Of a stretch of 64,000 nt of DNA, positions 39,769 to 47,529 are shown piece after piece. Below the pieces are notes generated by a model, which was given only the letters and a program-made list of their open reading frames with translations, ran no database searches and was not told where the DNA came from. Position 1 is the first letter of the stretch. The number at the start of each line of letters is the position of its first letter. Source of the stretch: Paractinoplanes ovalisporus (GTDB lineage: Bacteria; Actinomycetota; Actinomycetes; Mycobacteriales; Micromonosporaceae); NCBI RefSeq assembly GCF_016834655.1, contig NZ_JAENHP010000009.1, forward strand, positions 124,001 through 188,000, read 5' to 3'. A program made the translations under genes and the position numbers.

Positions 39769-42303
39769 ATGGCCCAGCGTCGAGAGGTGCGGCCGCGCTC
39801 CGCCCAGTACGCCTGGCTCATCACCGGCCCGCTGGCCGTCTTCACGCTCATCTGTTTCGCCGTCTTCTGGGTGGCTGACCACCGCTGGTATGCCGACTGG
39901 GCGTTCGGCCTGATCGCGTTCCTCGGCGTCTGCCTCGTCTACGTCGGCGTCTTCAACGTCGTCATCCGGCGCAGCACCTACAGCATCGTCCTGGTCGAGG
40001 TCCCCTTCGTCCTGATTCTGTTCTATCTGCCGCCCCCGATGGTGATCTGCGTCGTCGCGCTCGCCACCATGGTCACCCAGGTCATCCGGTCGGCCGTCAT
40101 CACGCCGTCCAAGCTCTGGTTCAACGTCGCCAAGAGCGCCGCCAGCATCACCCTGGCCTCCCTGGTCATCGCCGCCTTCCCGAGGTACGGCGGTGACGAC
40201 CCGCGCGCCTGGCTGATCCTCGCCGCCGCCCTGCTGGTCTACACCGTGGCCGACATCTCCAGCCTGGCCGGCGTGATGAGCGTGGTGCAGGGCTTCAAGG
40301 CCGGGCAGGAGGTGCTCCGCAGCGGCGTCTCGGCCCTGATCTTCGCGAGCATCAACGTCGTCATCGGCCTGGTCTTCCTGGTCGCGCTCGAGGCCACCAG
40401 CTGGTCCGCCGTCCTGCTGGCCGTTCTCGTCGCCGCCCTGATCCTGATGCTGCGGTCGTTCGCCGAGTTCTTCCGGCAGCACCGCACCCTGGCCGAGGTC
40501 TACGAGCTGACCAAGGCCGTGCGCGAGGTGGGCGCCGACTCCGGTCTGCCCGACGTGCTGCTCGGCCGGGTGCAGGCCCTGATGCGCTCGGAATACGCGA
40601 CCCTCTGGCTCGCCCCCCAGGGCCGCCACCCCGAGGTGCTGCTCACCGCCCGGGTGGAGAACCAGGGCCTGCTCGATCTCTCACCGACCCCGGCCTCGGT
40701 GCGGGAGCAGGCGGTCACGAGCGGCGGCACGCTGGCCGTGGGCCCGAGCTTCGCCGACACGCAGGAGCAGAGGAAGCCGCTGCGCGCCGCGAAGATCAAA
40801 GACATCCTGATCGTCCCCCTGCGCTCCGGGCAGACCACGATCGGCACTCTCGAGGTGGTCAACCGGCTCGGCGACACCCGCTCCTTCCGGGTCGCCGACA
40901 TCCAGGTGCTCGAGACGATCGCCGCCCACGCCGCGGCCGCCGTCGAGAACGGCCGCCTGGTCGACCGCCTGCTCTACGACGCCTACCACGACCGCCTGAC
41001 CGCGCTGCCCAACCGCCGCCGCATCACCGACGCGCTCGCCGAGTCGGTCAAGGTGCGTGCCGAGGACGAGGTCGTCGCGGTTCTGCTGTTCGACGTCGAC
41101 GGCCAGCGCGACGTCAACGAGTCGATGGGTCACGCCGCCGGCGACAAGCTGCTGGCCGAGGTGGCCGGCCGTCTGCGCGGCATCGCCGGCCCGGGCGCCC
41201 TGGTGGGCCGCATCGGCGGCGACGAGTTCGTGGTCACGCTGCGCGCCGAGAGCACCGACGCCACGGTCCAGCTGGCCACCGACATGCGCGAGCAGCTGCG
41301 CGGCCCGATGACGGTCGGCAGCCTCACTCTCGACGTCGACACCGCGGTGGGCGTGGCGGTCTACCCCGATCACGGCGGTGACCCCGAGACGCTGCTGCAG
41401 CGGGCCGAGCTGGCGGCCAACGCGGCCAAGGTCCTCCCGTACGGCGTCCAGCTCTTCCACCCCGCGCTCGAGTCCCGGGCCGTACGCCGTCTGGGCATCG
41501 CGGCCGACCTGCGCACGGCGCTCGACAGCGGCGCCCTCGACGTCTACTTCCAGCCCAAGGTCACGCTCACCGACCGCCACCTGGTCGGCGTGGAATGCCT
41601 GGCCCGCTGGCAGCACCCGGCCCAGGGCGAGGTGGCGCCGGAAGACTTCATCGCCGTCGCCGAGCACACCGGCCAGCTGTCCCGCCTCACCGAGGTGGTG
41701 CTCACCGAGGGCCTGCGCCGCTGCCGCGAGTGGGCCGACCAGGAACGCCCGCTCTCGATCGCGGTCAACCTGTCGGTACGCACCCTGCTCGACTCCCGCT
41801 TCCCCGACCAGGTGGCCTCGCTGCTCGAGCAGTACGGCGTGGCCGCGGCCCAGGTCACGTTCGAGATCTCCGAGCCCGGCATGCTGGGCGACATCGAGCG
41901 GGTGCTGCCCACCCTCTATCGCCTGCGCGACCTCGGGGTGCGGCTCAGCGTCGACGACTTCGGCACCGGCGCCTCGTCGCTGTCCTATCTGCGGCAGTGG
42001 CCGGTGCACGAGGTGAAGATCGACGACAGCTTCGTGCAGGGGATGGCGACCGACACCGGCGACCTCGCGATCGTGCGGGCGGTGATCAGCCTGGCCCGGG
42101 AGTTCGGCCTCACCGTGGTCGCCGAGGGCGTCGAGAGCGAGCTCACCCTCGACCTGCTGGAAGAGATGGGCTGCGAGATCGGCCAGGGTTATCTGTTCAG
42201 CCGCCCCCTGCCGTACGAGCGCCTGGAGGCCTGGTTCAGCGCCCAGACCGAGCCGGCGACCACCGACGCGGGCGAGGTCCGCAGGCTCCGCGCAGTAATC
42301 TGA
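39769..42303 (+). CDS. Membrane-bound GAF-GGDEF-EAL cyclic-di-GMP turnover protein
   Basis: An 844-residue protein. About eight transmembrane helices (residues 15-235) form a MASE-like sensor. A GAF domain follows (about 245-395), then GGDEF (about 405-565) with intact active site GRIGGDEFVVTLR. A C-terminal EAL domain (about 575-830) has VECLARW in place of EAL, but retains NLSVRTL, FEISEPG, SVDDFGTGASSLSYLRQWP, VHEVKIDDSF and VVAEGVESE. The diguanylate cyclase site looks competent, but the RxxD inhibitory site is not visible before GGDEF. The phosphodiesterase has a degenerate first motif but all the metal-binding acidic residues I can see. It may synthesise and degrade c-di-GMP in response to a membrane signal. 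Confidence 0.92.
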   Translation: MAQRREVRPRSAQYAWLITGPLAVFTLICFAVFWVADHRWYADWAFGLIAFLGVCLVYVGVFNVVIRRSTYSIVLVEVPFVLILFYLPPPMVICVVALATMVTQVIRSAVITPSKLWFNVAKSAASITLASLVIAAFPRYGGDDPRAWLILAAALLVYTVADISSLAGVMSVVQGFKAGQEVLRSGVSALIFASINVVIGLVFLVALEATSWSAVLLAVLVAALILMLRSFAEFFRQHRTLAEVYELTKAVREVGADSGLPDVLLGRVQALMRSEYATLWLAPQGRHPEVLLTARVENQGLLDLSPTPASVREQAVTSGGTLAVGPSFADTQEQRKPLRAAKIKDILIVPLRSGQTTIGTLEVVNRLGDTRSFRVADIQVLETIAAHAAAAVENGRLVDRLLYDAYHDRLTALPNRRRITDALAESVKVRAEDEVVAVLLFDVDGQRDVNESMGHAAGDKLLAEVAGRLRGIAGPGALVGRIGGDEFVVTLRAESTDATVQLATDMREQLRGPMTVGSLTLDVDTAVGVAVYPDHGGDPETLLQRAELAANAAKVLPYGVQLFHPALESRAVRRLGIAADLRTALDSGALDVYFQPKVTLTDRHLVGVECLARWQHPAQGEVAPEDFIAVAEHTGQLSRLTEVVLTEGLRRCREWADQERPLSIAVNLSVRTLLDSRFPDQVASLLEQYGVAAAQVTFEISEPGMLGDIERVLPTLYRLRDLGVRLSVDDFGTGASSLSYLRQWPVHEVKIDDSFVQGMATDTGDLAIVRAVISLAREFGLTVVAEGVESELTLDLLEEMGCEIGQGYLFSRPLPYERLEAWFSAQTEPATTDAGEVRRLRAVI

Positions 42304-42334
42304 CCTGCGAAGACACGGGTTTGGGGGAGTCGAT

Positions 42335-42363
42335 TTCACCCCCGGTCGGAGGCCGTGTAAGCT
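42335..42363 (+). promoter_or_regulatory. Promoter of the tRNA-Thr/tRNA-Met unit
   Basis: TTCACC (42335-42340), 17-base spacer, TAAGCT (42358-42363), 35 bases before tRNA-Thr. The spacing is ideal for the housekeeping sigma factor; the hexamers are moderate. Confidence 0.5.
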
Positions 42364-42397
42364 TTCCCTCGCGCCGCAATCGAGAGAACGCGCGCAG

Positions 42398-42470
42398 GCC
42401 CCCTTAGCTCAGTCGGCAGAGCGTCTCCATGGTAAGGAGAAGGTCTACGGTTCGATTCCGTAAGGGGGCT
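42398..42470 (+). tRNA. tRNA-Thr (anticodon GGT)
   Basis: 73 bases with acceptor GCCCCCT/AGGGGGC. The anticodon loop TCCATGGTAAGGA gives GGT, and the T-arm is CGGTTCGATTCCG. Discriminator T, no encoded CCA. Confidence 0.95.
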
Positions 42471-42517
42471 CTACCGGGTTCGTTCCCGCCACAGGCGATG
42501 GACTTGAGCCTGGCTCT

Positions 42518-42590
42518 GGCGGTGTAGCTCAGATGGCAGAGCAAGCGGCTCATAATCGCTGTGTCGCCGGTTCAAGTCCGGCCACCGCTA
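42518..42590 (+). tRNA. tRNA-Met (elongator, anticodon CAT)
   Basis: 73 bases with acceptor GGCGGTG/CACCGCT. The anticodon stem-loop AGCGGCTCATAATCGCT gives CAT, and the T-arm is CCGGTTCAAGTCCGG. The lack of the initiator's three G:C pairs in the anticodon stem and the paired first acceptor base indicate elongator Met. Confidence 0.93.
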
Positions 42591-42600
42591 CTTTGCAATA

Positions 42601-42620
42601 GGGATCCCACCCGGGGTCCC
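42601..42620 (+). terminator. Terminator-like hairpin after tRNA-Met
   Basis: GGGATCC (42601-42607) and GGGTCCC (42614-42620) form a 7-bp stem with one G:U and a 6-base loop. It is followed by ACTTTG. It probably ends the tRNA transcript before the rpmG promoter. Confidence 0.5.
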
Positions 42621-42623
42621 ACT

Positions 42624-42653
42624 TTGCATGTCGGCGCCCAGTCGAAGTAGTCT
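42624..42653 (+). promoter_or_regulatory. Promoter of rpmG (candidate)
   Basis: TTGCAT (42624-42629), 18-base spacer, TAGTCT (42648-42653), about 40 bases before the rpmG start. Confidence 0.5.
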
Positions 42654-42693
42654 GGAGCGTCGTTCAACCCCGTTAGCAGGAAGGCAACCCGTC

Positions 42694-42861
42694 GTGGCCA
42701 AGGCGACCGACGTCCGTCCGAAGATCACTTTGGCTTGTACGGAGTGCAAGGAGCGGAACTACATCACCCGGAAGAACCGGCGTAACGACCCGGACCGGAT
42801 CGAGCTGAAGAAGTTCTGCCCGCGCGACGGCAAGCACACCCTGCACCGCGAGACCCGCTGA
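42694..42861 (+). CDS. rpmG: 50S ribosomal protein L33
   Basis: A 55-residue ribosomal protein of the large subunit, near the E site. KITLACTECKERNYITRKNR and DPDRIELKKFCPRDGKHTLH are diagnostic. The usual zinc-binding form has two CxxC pairs; here the first (CTEC) is present but the second reads CPRD, so one cysteine is lost. The GTG at 42694 begins VAKATDVRPK, with an AGGAAGG site upstream. The position before two MaoC genes matches actinobacterial gene order. Confidence 0.95.
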   Translation: MAKATDVRPKITLACTECKERNYITRKNRRNDPDRIELKKFCPRDGKHTLHRETR

Positions 42862-42975
42862 TCTTCCTTTTTCTTCACCCTGCGCCGTTCGGTCCTGGAC
42901 CGGGCGGCGCAGTGTCGTTCCGGCCTGTCCTCGGTCGTTTCGGCCGGGCCGTGACGAGGAAGTAAGTTCTTGGGT

Positions 42976-43425
42976 ATGCCCCTGGACCCGTCCTTCATCG
43001 GCCGCAGCTGGCCGCCCACCGAGCCCTATCTGGTCGGCCGCGAGAAGATCCGCGAGTTCGCCCGCGCCATCGGCGCCACCGACGCCGAATATCACGACCC
43101 CGAGGCCGCGCGGGCGATCGGTTACGCCGACGTCGTCGCGCCGCCCACGTTCCCGGTCGTGATCACGATGACGTCCAGCCGGCAGATCATCGACGACCCG
43201 GCGCTGGGCCTCGACTACAGCCGCGTCGTGCACGGCGACCAGAAGTTCGCCTACACCCGCCCGGTCGTGGCCGGCGATGCGCTGGTCTGCGTCAACTCGG
43301 TCGACGAGATCACCTCGCGCGGCGGGCACGACTTCCTGACCACCCGCACCGAGGTCACCACCGCCGACGGCGAGCCCGTGGTCACCGTCTGGTCCAAGCT
43401 CGTGCAGCGGGGAGAGGACCACTGA
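42976..43425 (+). CDS. (3R)-hydroxyacyl-ACP dehydratase subunit HadA-like (MaoC)
   Basis: A 149-residue hot-dog-fold protein, FAS1-type dehydratase N-terminal half: GRSWPPTEPYLVGREKIREF, VAPPTFPVVITMT and the RVVHGDQKFAYTRPVVAGD block. In mycobacteria the equivalent HadA pairs with HadB to dehydrate 3-hydroxyacyl-ACP in long-chain fatty acid elongation. The catalytic residues normally come from HadB, so this is the structural partner. ATG at 42976 is preferred over TTG at 42970. The next gene overlaps its stop (TGATG). Confidence 0.88.
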   Translation: MPLDPSFIGRSWPPTEPYLVGREKIREFARAIGATDAEYHDPEAARAIGYADVVAPPTFPVVITMTSSRQIIDDPALGLDYSRVVHGDQKFAYTRPVVAGDALVCVNSVDEITSRGGHDFLTTRTEVTTADGEPVVTVWSKLVQRGEDH

Positions 43426-43820
43426 TGAGTGACACGCTGGAGCCGCAGACCTTCCGGATCACCCGGGCCGACCTGGTGCGCTACGCGGGCGCCTCAGGTG
43501 ACTTCAACACGATCCACTGGAGCGACCGCGTCGCGAAGAGCGTCGGGCTGCCCGGCGTCATCGCGCACGGCATGTTCACCATGGCCCTGGTCGGCCGGGC
43601 CGTCACCACCTGGGCCGGCGCCCCCGATTCGGTCGTGGAATACAGCGTACGGTTCTCCCGTCCGGTGCCGGTTCCCGACACCGACGAGGGCACCGAGGTG
43701 GTCGTCACCGCCACGGTGAAGGGCACCACCGACGAGGGCCACACCAAGCTCGCGCTGACCGCCACCTGCCAGGGCGAGAAGGTGCTCTCGATGGCCCAGG
43801 CGACGATCCGGAAGCGCTAG
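43425..43820 (+). CDS. (3R)-hydroxyacyl-ACP dehydratase subunit HadB-like (MaoC)
   Basis: A 131-residue MaoC-type hydratase. The catalytic motif is YAGASGDFNTIHWSDRVAKS, containing the Asp and His dyad, followed by GLPGVIAHGMFTMALVGRAV. It should form the active heterodimer with the preceding HadA-like protein in fatty acid or mycolate-like elongation. In non-mycolate actinobacteria the exact acyl chain is unclear. The start overlaps the upstream stop, indicating coupled translation. The hadA-hadB-tRNA-Trp-secE order is conserved from mycobacteria; hadC is absent here. Confidence 0.9.
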   Translation: MSDTLEPQTFRITRADLVRYAGASGDFNTIHWSDRVAKSVGLPGVIAHGMFTMALVGRAVTTWAGAPDSVVEYSVRFSRPVPVPDTDEGTEVVVTATVKGTTDEGHTKLALTATCQGEKVLSMAQATIRKR

Positions 43821-43843
43821 ACACGGCCCAGGGCGAGCCCGGG

Positions 43844-43873
43844 TTGGGCGAACCCGATGTGAACCCGTACACT
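43844..43873 (+). promoter_or_regulatory. Promoter of tRNA-Trp (candidate)
   Basis: TTGGGC (43844-43849), 18-base spacer, TACACT (43868-43873). The same TACACT hexamer occurs in the rpoB and rpsL promoter regions of this window. Confidence 0.5.
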
Positions 43874-43940
43874 GGTGCGCCGTGGGGCAATGAACCCCCG
43901 AACCAGCCTGCCTGGATCGGGGTTTTCAGCTGCCTCGCGA

Positions 43941-44013
<73 letters not shown>

Positions 44014-44120
44014 CGCAATCCTCCTAGACGTGCCCGCCCGGTGCGCGGTCCGCACGACCTCCGCGCCCGTGGCGAGCGCCGACAGGGGACCCCCACCACC
44101 GATGACGGAAGTAGGGCGCC

Positions 44121-44486
44121 ATGGCCGACAGGAACCGACCCGGTGACGCCGGCGACCCTGCCGACGACGAGGTGTTCGACGACGCCGTCGAGGACGACAA
44201 GGACCAGCCCGACGACGACGCCGAGCCGGTAGGCCGGGGCGGCACCGCCGTCGCCGAGCGTTCGGCCAAGCCGAAGAAGGAAGTTCGCCGGACGGGCTTC
44301 TTCGGACGTATCGGTGGTTTCTTCCGTGAGGTCGTCAGCGAGCTGCGTAAGGTCATCTGGCCCACGCGCAAGGAGCTCCTGACCTACACGACGATCGTGA
44401 TCGTGTTCGTGGCGGTCATGACCACCATCGTCGGCCTGCTGGACCTCGGCCTGGGCAAGGCCATCCTCTGGGCGTTCGGCGGCTGA
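44121..44486 (+). CDS. secE: Preprotein translocase subunit SecE
   Basis: A 121-residue subunit of the SecYEG channel. A long acidic N-terminal extension (residues 1-60) precedes the conserved amphipathic segment FFREVVSELRKVIWPTRKEL and one transmembrane helix (TTIVIVFVAVMTTIVGLLDL). The single-helix form with an N-terminal extension is typical of actinobacteria. It is followed by nusG 39 bases later. Confidence 0.95.
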   Translation: MADRNRPGDAGDPADDEVFDDAVEDDKDQPDDDAEPVGRGGTAVAERSAKPKKEVRRTGFFGRIGGFFREVVSELRKVIWPTRKELLTYTTIVIVFVAVMTTIVGLLDLGLGKAILWAFGG

Positions 44487-44525
44487 CCCCGCCGTTTGAG
44501 AAGACTTAGTTGGAAGTGAGCGAGC

Positions 44526-45275
44526 GTGCCTGAGTACGACGACGAGACCGCGCAGGCCGTCGACGAGCAGTCGTCGGTGGCCACGGCGGACACCGACGAG
44601 TCGGTCGAGGCCGCTGAGCCGGAGGCGCCCGAGGCGGAGGCCGCCGAGCCGGTCGCCGCGCCGGCCGCGGAAGACGACGAAGACTACGACCCGGTGCAGG
44701 AGCTGCGGCAGAAGCTGCGCTACGCCCCGGGCGACTGGTACGTCGTGCACTCCTACGCGGGTTACGAGAACAAGGTCAAGACCAACCTCGAGACCCGCAT
44801 CACCAGCCTCGACATGGAGGATTTCATCTTCCAGGTCGAGGTCCCGACCCGTGAAGAGGTCGAGGTCAAGGGCGGCAAGCGCGTCCAGGTCAACAACAAG
44901 GTCTTCCCGGGCTACATCCTGGTCCGCATGGACCTGAGCCCCGAGTCGTACTCCTGCGTGCGCAACACGCCCGGCGTCACCGGCTTCGTGGGTGCGACCG
45001 ACCGCGTCGACCGCCCGGCCCCGCTCTCGCTCGACGAGGTGCTGAAGTGGCTGGCGCCGGCCGTCGAGCAGGAGGAGAAGAAGGCCAAGCCCGAGGTCAA
45101 GGTCCTCGACTTCGAGGTCGGCGACTCGGTCACGGTCACCGACGGCGCGTTCGCCTCGCTGCCCGCCTCGATCAGCGAAATCAATGCCGACCAGCAGAAG
45201 TTGAAGGTTCTGGTCTCCATCTTCGGCCGTGAGACGCCGGTGGAGCTCAACTTCAACCAGGTCGCCAAGATCTGA
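44526..45275 (+). CDS. nusG: Transcription termination/antitermination protein NusG
   Basis: A 249-residue factor that binds RNA polymerase beta-prime and stimulates elongation or termination. An acidic low-complexity N-terminal region (residues 1-60) is followed by the NGN domain (DWYVVHSYAGYENKVKTNLE, VFPGYILVRMDLSPESYSCV) and a KOW domain (FEVGDSVTVTDGAFASLPAS, ending VELNFNQVAKI). The GTG start at 44526 lies after TTGGAAGTGAG. In nearly all bacteria rplK follows, but here the next gene is rplA. Confidence 0.95.
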   Translation: MPEYDDETAQAVDEQSSVATADTDESVEAAEPEAPEAEAAEPVAAPAAEDDEDYDPVQELRQKLRYAPGDWYVVHSYAGYENKVKTNLETRITSLDMEDFIFQVEVPTREEVEVKGGKRVQVNNKVFPGYILVRMDLSPESYSCVRNTPGVTGFVGATDRVDRPAPLSLDEVLKWLAPAVEQEEKKAKPEVKVLDFEVGDSVTVTDGAFASLPASISEINADQQKLKVLVSIFGRETPVELNFNQVAKI

Positions 45276-45348
45276 CAAGCAAGAGCAAGTCAGTGGGAGG
45301 GCCCTCGAATCCGTGGGGGCCCGCCATCTACCACAGGAGTAAGTGAAC
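45276..45348 (+). other. nusG-rplA spacer lacking rplK; GC hairpin
   Basis: Only 73 bases separate nusG from rplA. The second half (GTGGGAGGGCCC..., GGGGGCCCGCC, ACCACAGGAG) resembles, from memory, actinobacterial rplK-rplA spacers. Two GGGCCC blocks can pair in a hairpin, a possible L1 target. No fragment of an L11 coding sequence is visible. Confidence 0.6.
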
Positions 45349-46059
45349 ATGCAGCGCAGCAAGGGCTACCGCAAGGGCGCCGAGCAGATCGACCAGAACA
45401 AGCTCTACGAGCCGGCCGACGCGATCAAGCTCGCCAAGGAGACCAGCCCCACCAAGTTCGACGCGACCGTCGAGGTCGCCATGCGCCTGGGCGTCGACCC
45501 GCGTAAGGCCGACCAGATGGTCCGCGGCACGGTCAACCTGCCCCACGGCACCGGCAAGACCGCCCGCGTGATCGTCTTCGCCCAGGGCGCGAAGGCCGAG
45601 GAGGCCGTCGCGGCCGGCGCCGACGAGGTCGGCACCGACGAGCTCGTCGCCCGCATCCAGGGTGGCTGGCTCGACTTCGACGCGGCGATCGCGACCCCCG
45701 ACCAGATGGCCAAGATCGGTCGTATCGCCCGCATCCTCGGCCCGCGTGGTCTCATGCCCAACCCGAAGACCGGCACCGTCACCATGGACGTGACCAAGGC
45801 CGTCAACGAGATCAAGGGCGGCAAGATCACCTTCCGGGTCGACAAGCACTCGAACCTGCACCTGATCATCGGCAAGGCGTCGTTCACGGCCGAGCAGCTG
45901 ACCGACAACTACGCCGCGGTTCTCGACGAGGTCCTGCGGGCCAAGCCGTCCGCCGCCAAGGGCAAGTACCTCAAGAAGGTCACCGTCACCACCACCATGG
46001 GCCCCGGCGTGCCGGTCGACCCGAACGTGGTCAAGGGCCTGACCAACGCCGAGGCCTGA
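45349..46059 (+). CDS. rplA: 50S ribosomal protein L1
   Basis: A 236-residue ribosomal protein that binds 23S rRNA at the L1 stalk and in many bacteria represses its own operon. Diagnostic segments are YEPADAIKLAKETSPTKFDA, FAQGAKAEEAVAAGADEVG, ILGPRGLMPNPKTGTV and GKASFTAEQLTDNYAAVLDE. The ATG at 45349 is best spaced from AGGAG (45335-45339); GTG 45343 is in frame but too close. A strong terminator follows, separating it from rplJ. It normally follows rplK, which is missing. Confidence 0.96.
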   Translation: MQRSKGYRKGAEQIDQNKLYEPADAIKLAKETSPTKFDATVEVAMRLGVDPRKADQMVRGTVNLPHGTGKTARVIVFAQGAKAEEAVAAGADEVGTDELVARIQGGWLDFDAAIATPDQMAKIGRIARILGPRGLMPNPKTGTVTMDVTKAVNEIKGGKITFRVDKHSNLHLIIGKASFTAEQLTDNYAAVLDEVLRAKPSAAKGKYLKKVTVTTTMGPGVPVDPNVVKGLTNAEA

Positions 46060-46072
46060 TCGCTGAACACGG

Positions 46073-46104
46073 AAGCCCCCGGGGACATCCCCGGGGGCTT
46101 TTCT
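46073..46104 (+). terminator. Terminator of rplA transcript
   Basis: Thirteen-base arms AAGCCCCCGGGGA (46073-46085) and TCCCCGGGGGCTT (46088-46100), followed by TTTC. It lies 13 bases after the rplA stop. Confidence 0.9.
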
Positions 46105-46120
46105 GTGGCAAAGTTCCGTC

Positions 46121-46852
46121 GTGCGTTTCGAGGGGCTCTGGTTCCGATACGGTCGTCGCGCCGACTGGACGCTGCAGGCCGTCGACGCTTCGGTCGAGCC
46201 CGGCCAGACGGTCGTCGTGCTGGGTCGCAACGGCGCCGGCAAGTCCACCCTCCTGCAGCTCGCCGCCGGGGTCCTGCGGCCGTCCCGCGGCGCCGTGCGT
46301 GACCGTCCGCCCGTCGTGGGCTGGGTGCCCGAGCGTTTCCCGGCCGACCAGCCGTTCACCGCGGGCGACTACCTGCACCGCATGGCCCTCGTGCGCGGCC
46401 ACGACCCGAGCCAGGCCGACGAGTGGATCGAGCGGTTGTTGCTCGCCGACCACACCGGCACCCGTCTGAGCGACCTCTCGAAGGGCACCGCCCAGAAGGT
46501 CGGCCTCGCCCAGGCCCTGATCGCCCGCCCCGGCCTGCTCATCCTCGACGAGCCGTGGGAGGGCCTCGACGCCGTCGCCCGCACCCTGATCCCGGGCATC
46601 GTGGCCGAGGTGACCGCCGCCGGTGGCATGGTCCTGCTCAGCGACCACCGCGGCGAGACGGCCCGCATCCCCGGCGCGATCCACTGGCAGGTCGCCGACG
46701 CCACGCTCGCGCCGGCCCCACCGCCACCTGCCCCGGCCCGCGACGAGGTCGTCATCGAGGTGGCCGTCCGCCGGGCCGACGCCGACGAGGCGGTGGTCCG
46801 GCTGCGGGCCCAGGGCCACGCCGTCCTGGGCGTCCGCGAGGCGGGCCGGTGA
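46121..46852 (+). CDS. ABC transporter ATP-binding protein
   Basis: A 243-residue ATPase. Walker A is GRNGAGKST, the signature motif is the atypical LSKGTAQKV (usually LSGGQ), and Walker B is LLILDEPWEGLD. The switch histidine lies in LLSDHRGE. LSKGxxQ is seen in ABC-2-type exporters. After about residue 200 there is a Pro-rich linker and a short extra domain. It is coupled by GTGA to a membrane protein. The pair sits between the rplA terminator and rplJ, an unusual place for transport genes. Confidence 0.9.
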   Translation: MRFEGLWFRYGRRADWTLQAVDASVEPGQTVVVLGRNGAGKSTLLQLAAGVLRPSRGAVRDRPPVVGWVPERFPADQPFTAGDYLHRMALVRGHDPSQADEWIERLLLADHTGTRLSDLSKGTAQKVGLAQALIARPGLLILDEPWEGLDAVARTLIPGIVAEVTAAGGMVLLSDHRGETARIPGAIHWQVADATLAPAPPPPAPARDEVVIEVAVRRADADEAVVRLRAQGHAVLGVREAGR

Positions 46853-47529
46853 GCGCCCTGATCCGGATGCGTCTGGCCGGCTTCCTGCGCGGCGGCCGCA
46901 TCCTTCCGCCCGCGATCGCCGTCCTGGTCGTGCTGGGCGTCATCTACGGCGGCGGAGCCTCACCGGCCGCGGTGGCCTACGGCTATTCGGCCGCCGCGCT
47001 CTTCCCCGTGCTGGCCTGGCAGACCAAGCTTCTGCTGGACACCGAGCCCGACGTGCAGCGCCGCCTGGCCCGCGTCGCCGTCGGCCCCCGTTCCGAGGCC
47101 GCCGCGGGCCTGCTGGCGGCGGCCCTGCTCGCTCTGGTCGTCTGCACCCTGGCCATGGTCACCCCCTGGCTGTTCCACGGCATCGACACCACCAAGGCCG
47201 TCGGCTCCGGCACCGCGCTCGGCGTCCTGGCTCACCTGCTGGCCGTTCCGCCCGCTGTGGCCGTCGGCGCCCTGGCCAGCCGGGCCGTGACCCGGGGCGT
47301 CCGCAACGGCGTCGCCGTCCTGGTCACCGCGGCCGTCCTGGTGGTCGTGCTGGGCCTGCAGGGCTCGATCACCCCGTGGCTGGTCCCACCCGTCATGGCC
47401 ACCGCGCGGGCCCTGAACGACGTCAAGGCCCCGCCCGCGGCCACTCTGGTCCTGCTCGTCACCTGGGCCACCCTGTGGTCCGCCGTATCTTTCACGCTCT
47501 ACGCCCACTTCCGCCGCACCCGTTCCTGA
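46849..47529 (+). CDS. ABC-2-like membrane protein
   Basis: A 226-residue protein with about six hydrophobic segments (LPPAIAVLVVLGVIYGG, AYGYSAAALFPVLAWQTKLL, AAGLLAAALLALVVCTLAMV, GVAVLVTAAVLVVVLGLQ and others), consistent with the permease partner of the preceding ATPase. I do not recognise a named family or substrate. The GTG at 46849 overlaps the ATPase stop, so the two are translated together. The rplJ leader begins shortly after its stop. Confidence 0.8.
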   Translation: MSALIRMRLAGFLRGGRILPPAIAVLVVLGVIYGGGASPAAVAYGYSAAALFPVLAWQTKLLLDTEPDVQRRLARVAVGPRSEAAAGLLAAALLALVVCTLAMVTPWLFHGIDTTKAVGSGTALGVLAHLLAVPPAVAVGALASRAVTRGVRNGVAVLVTAAVLVVVLGLQGSITPWLVPPVMATARALNDVKAPPAATLVLLVTWATLWSAVSFTLYAHFRRTRS

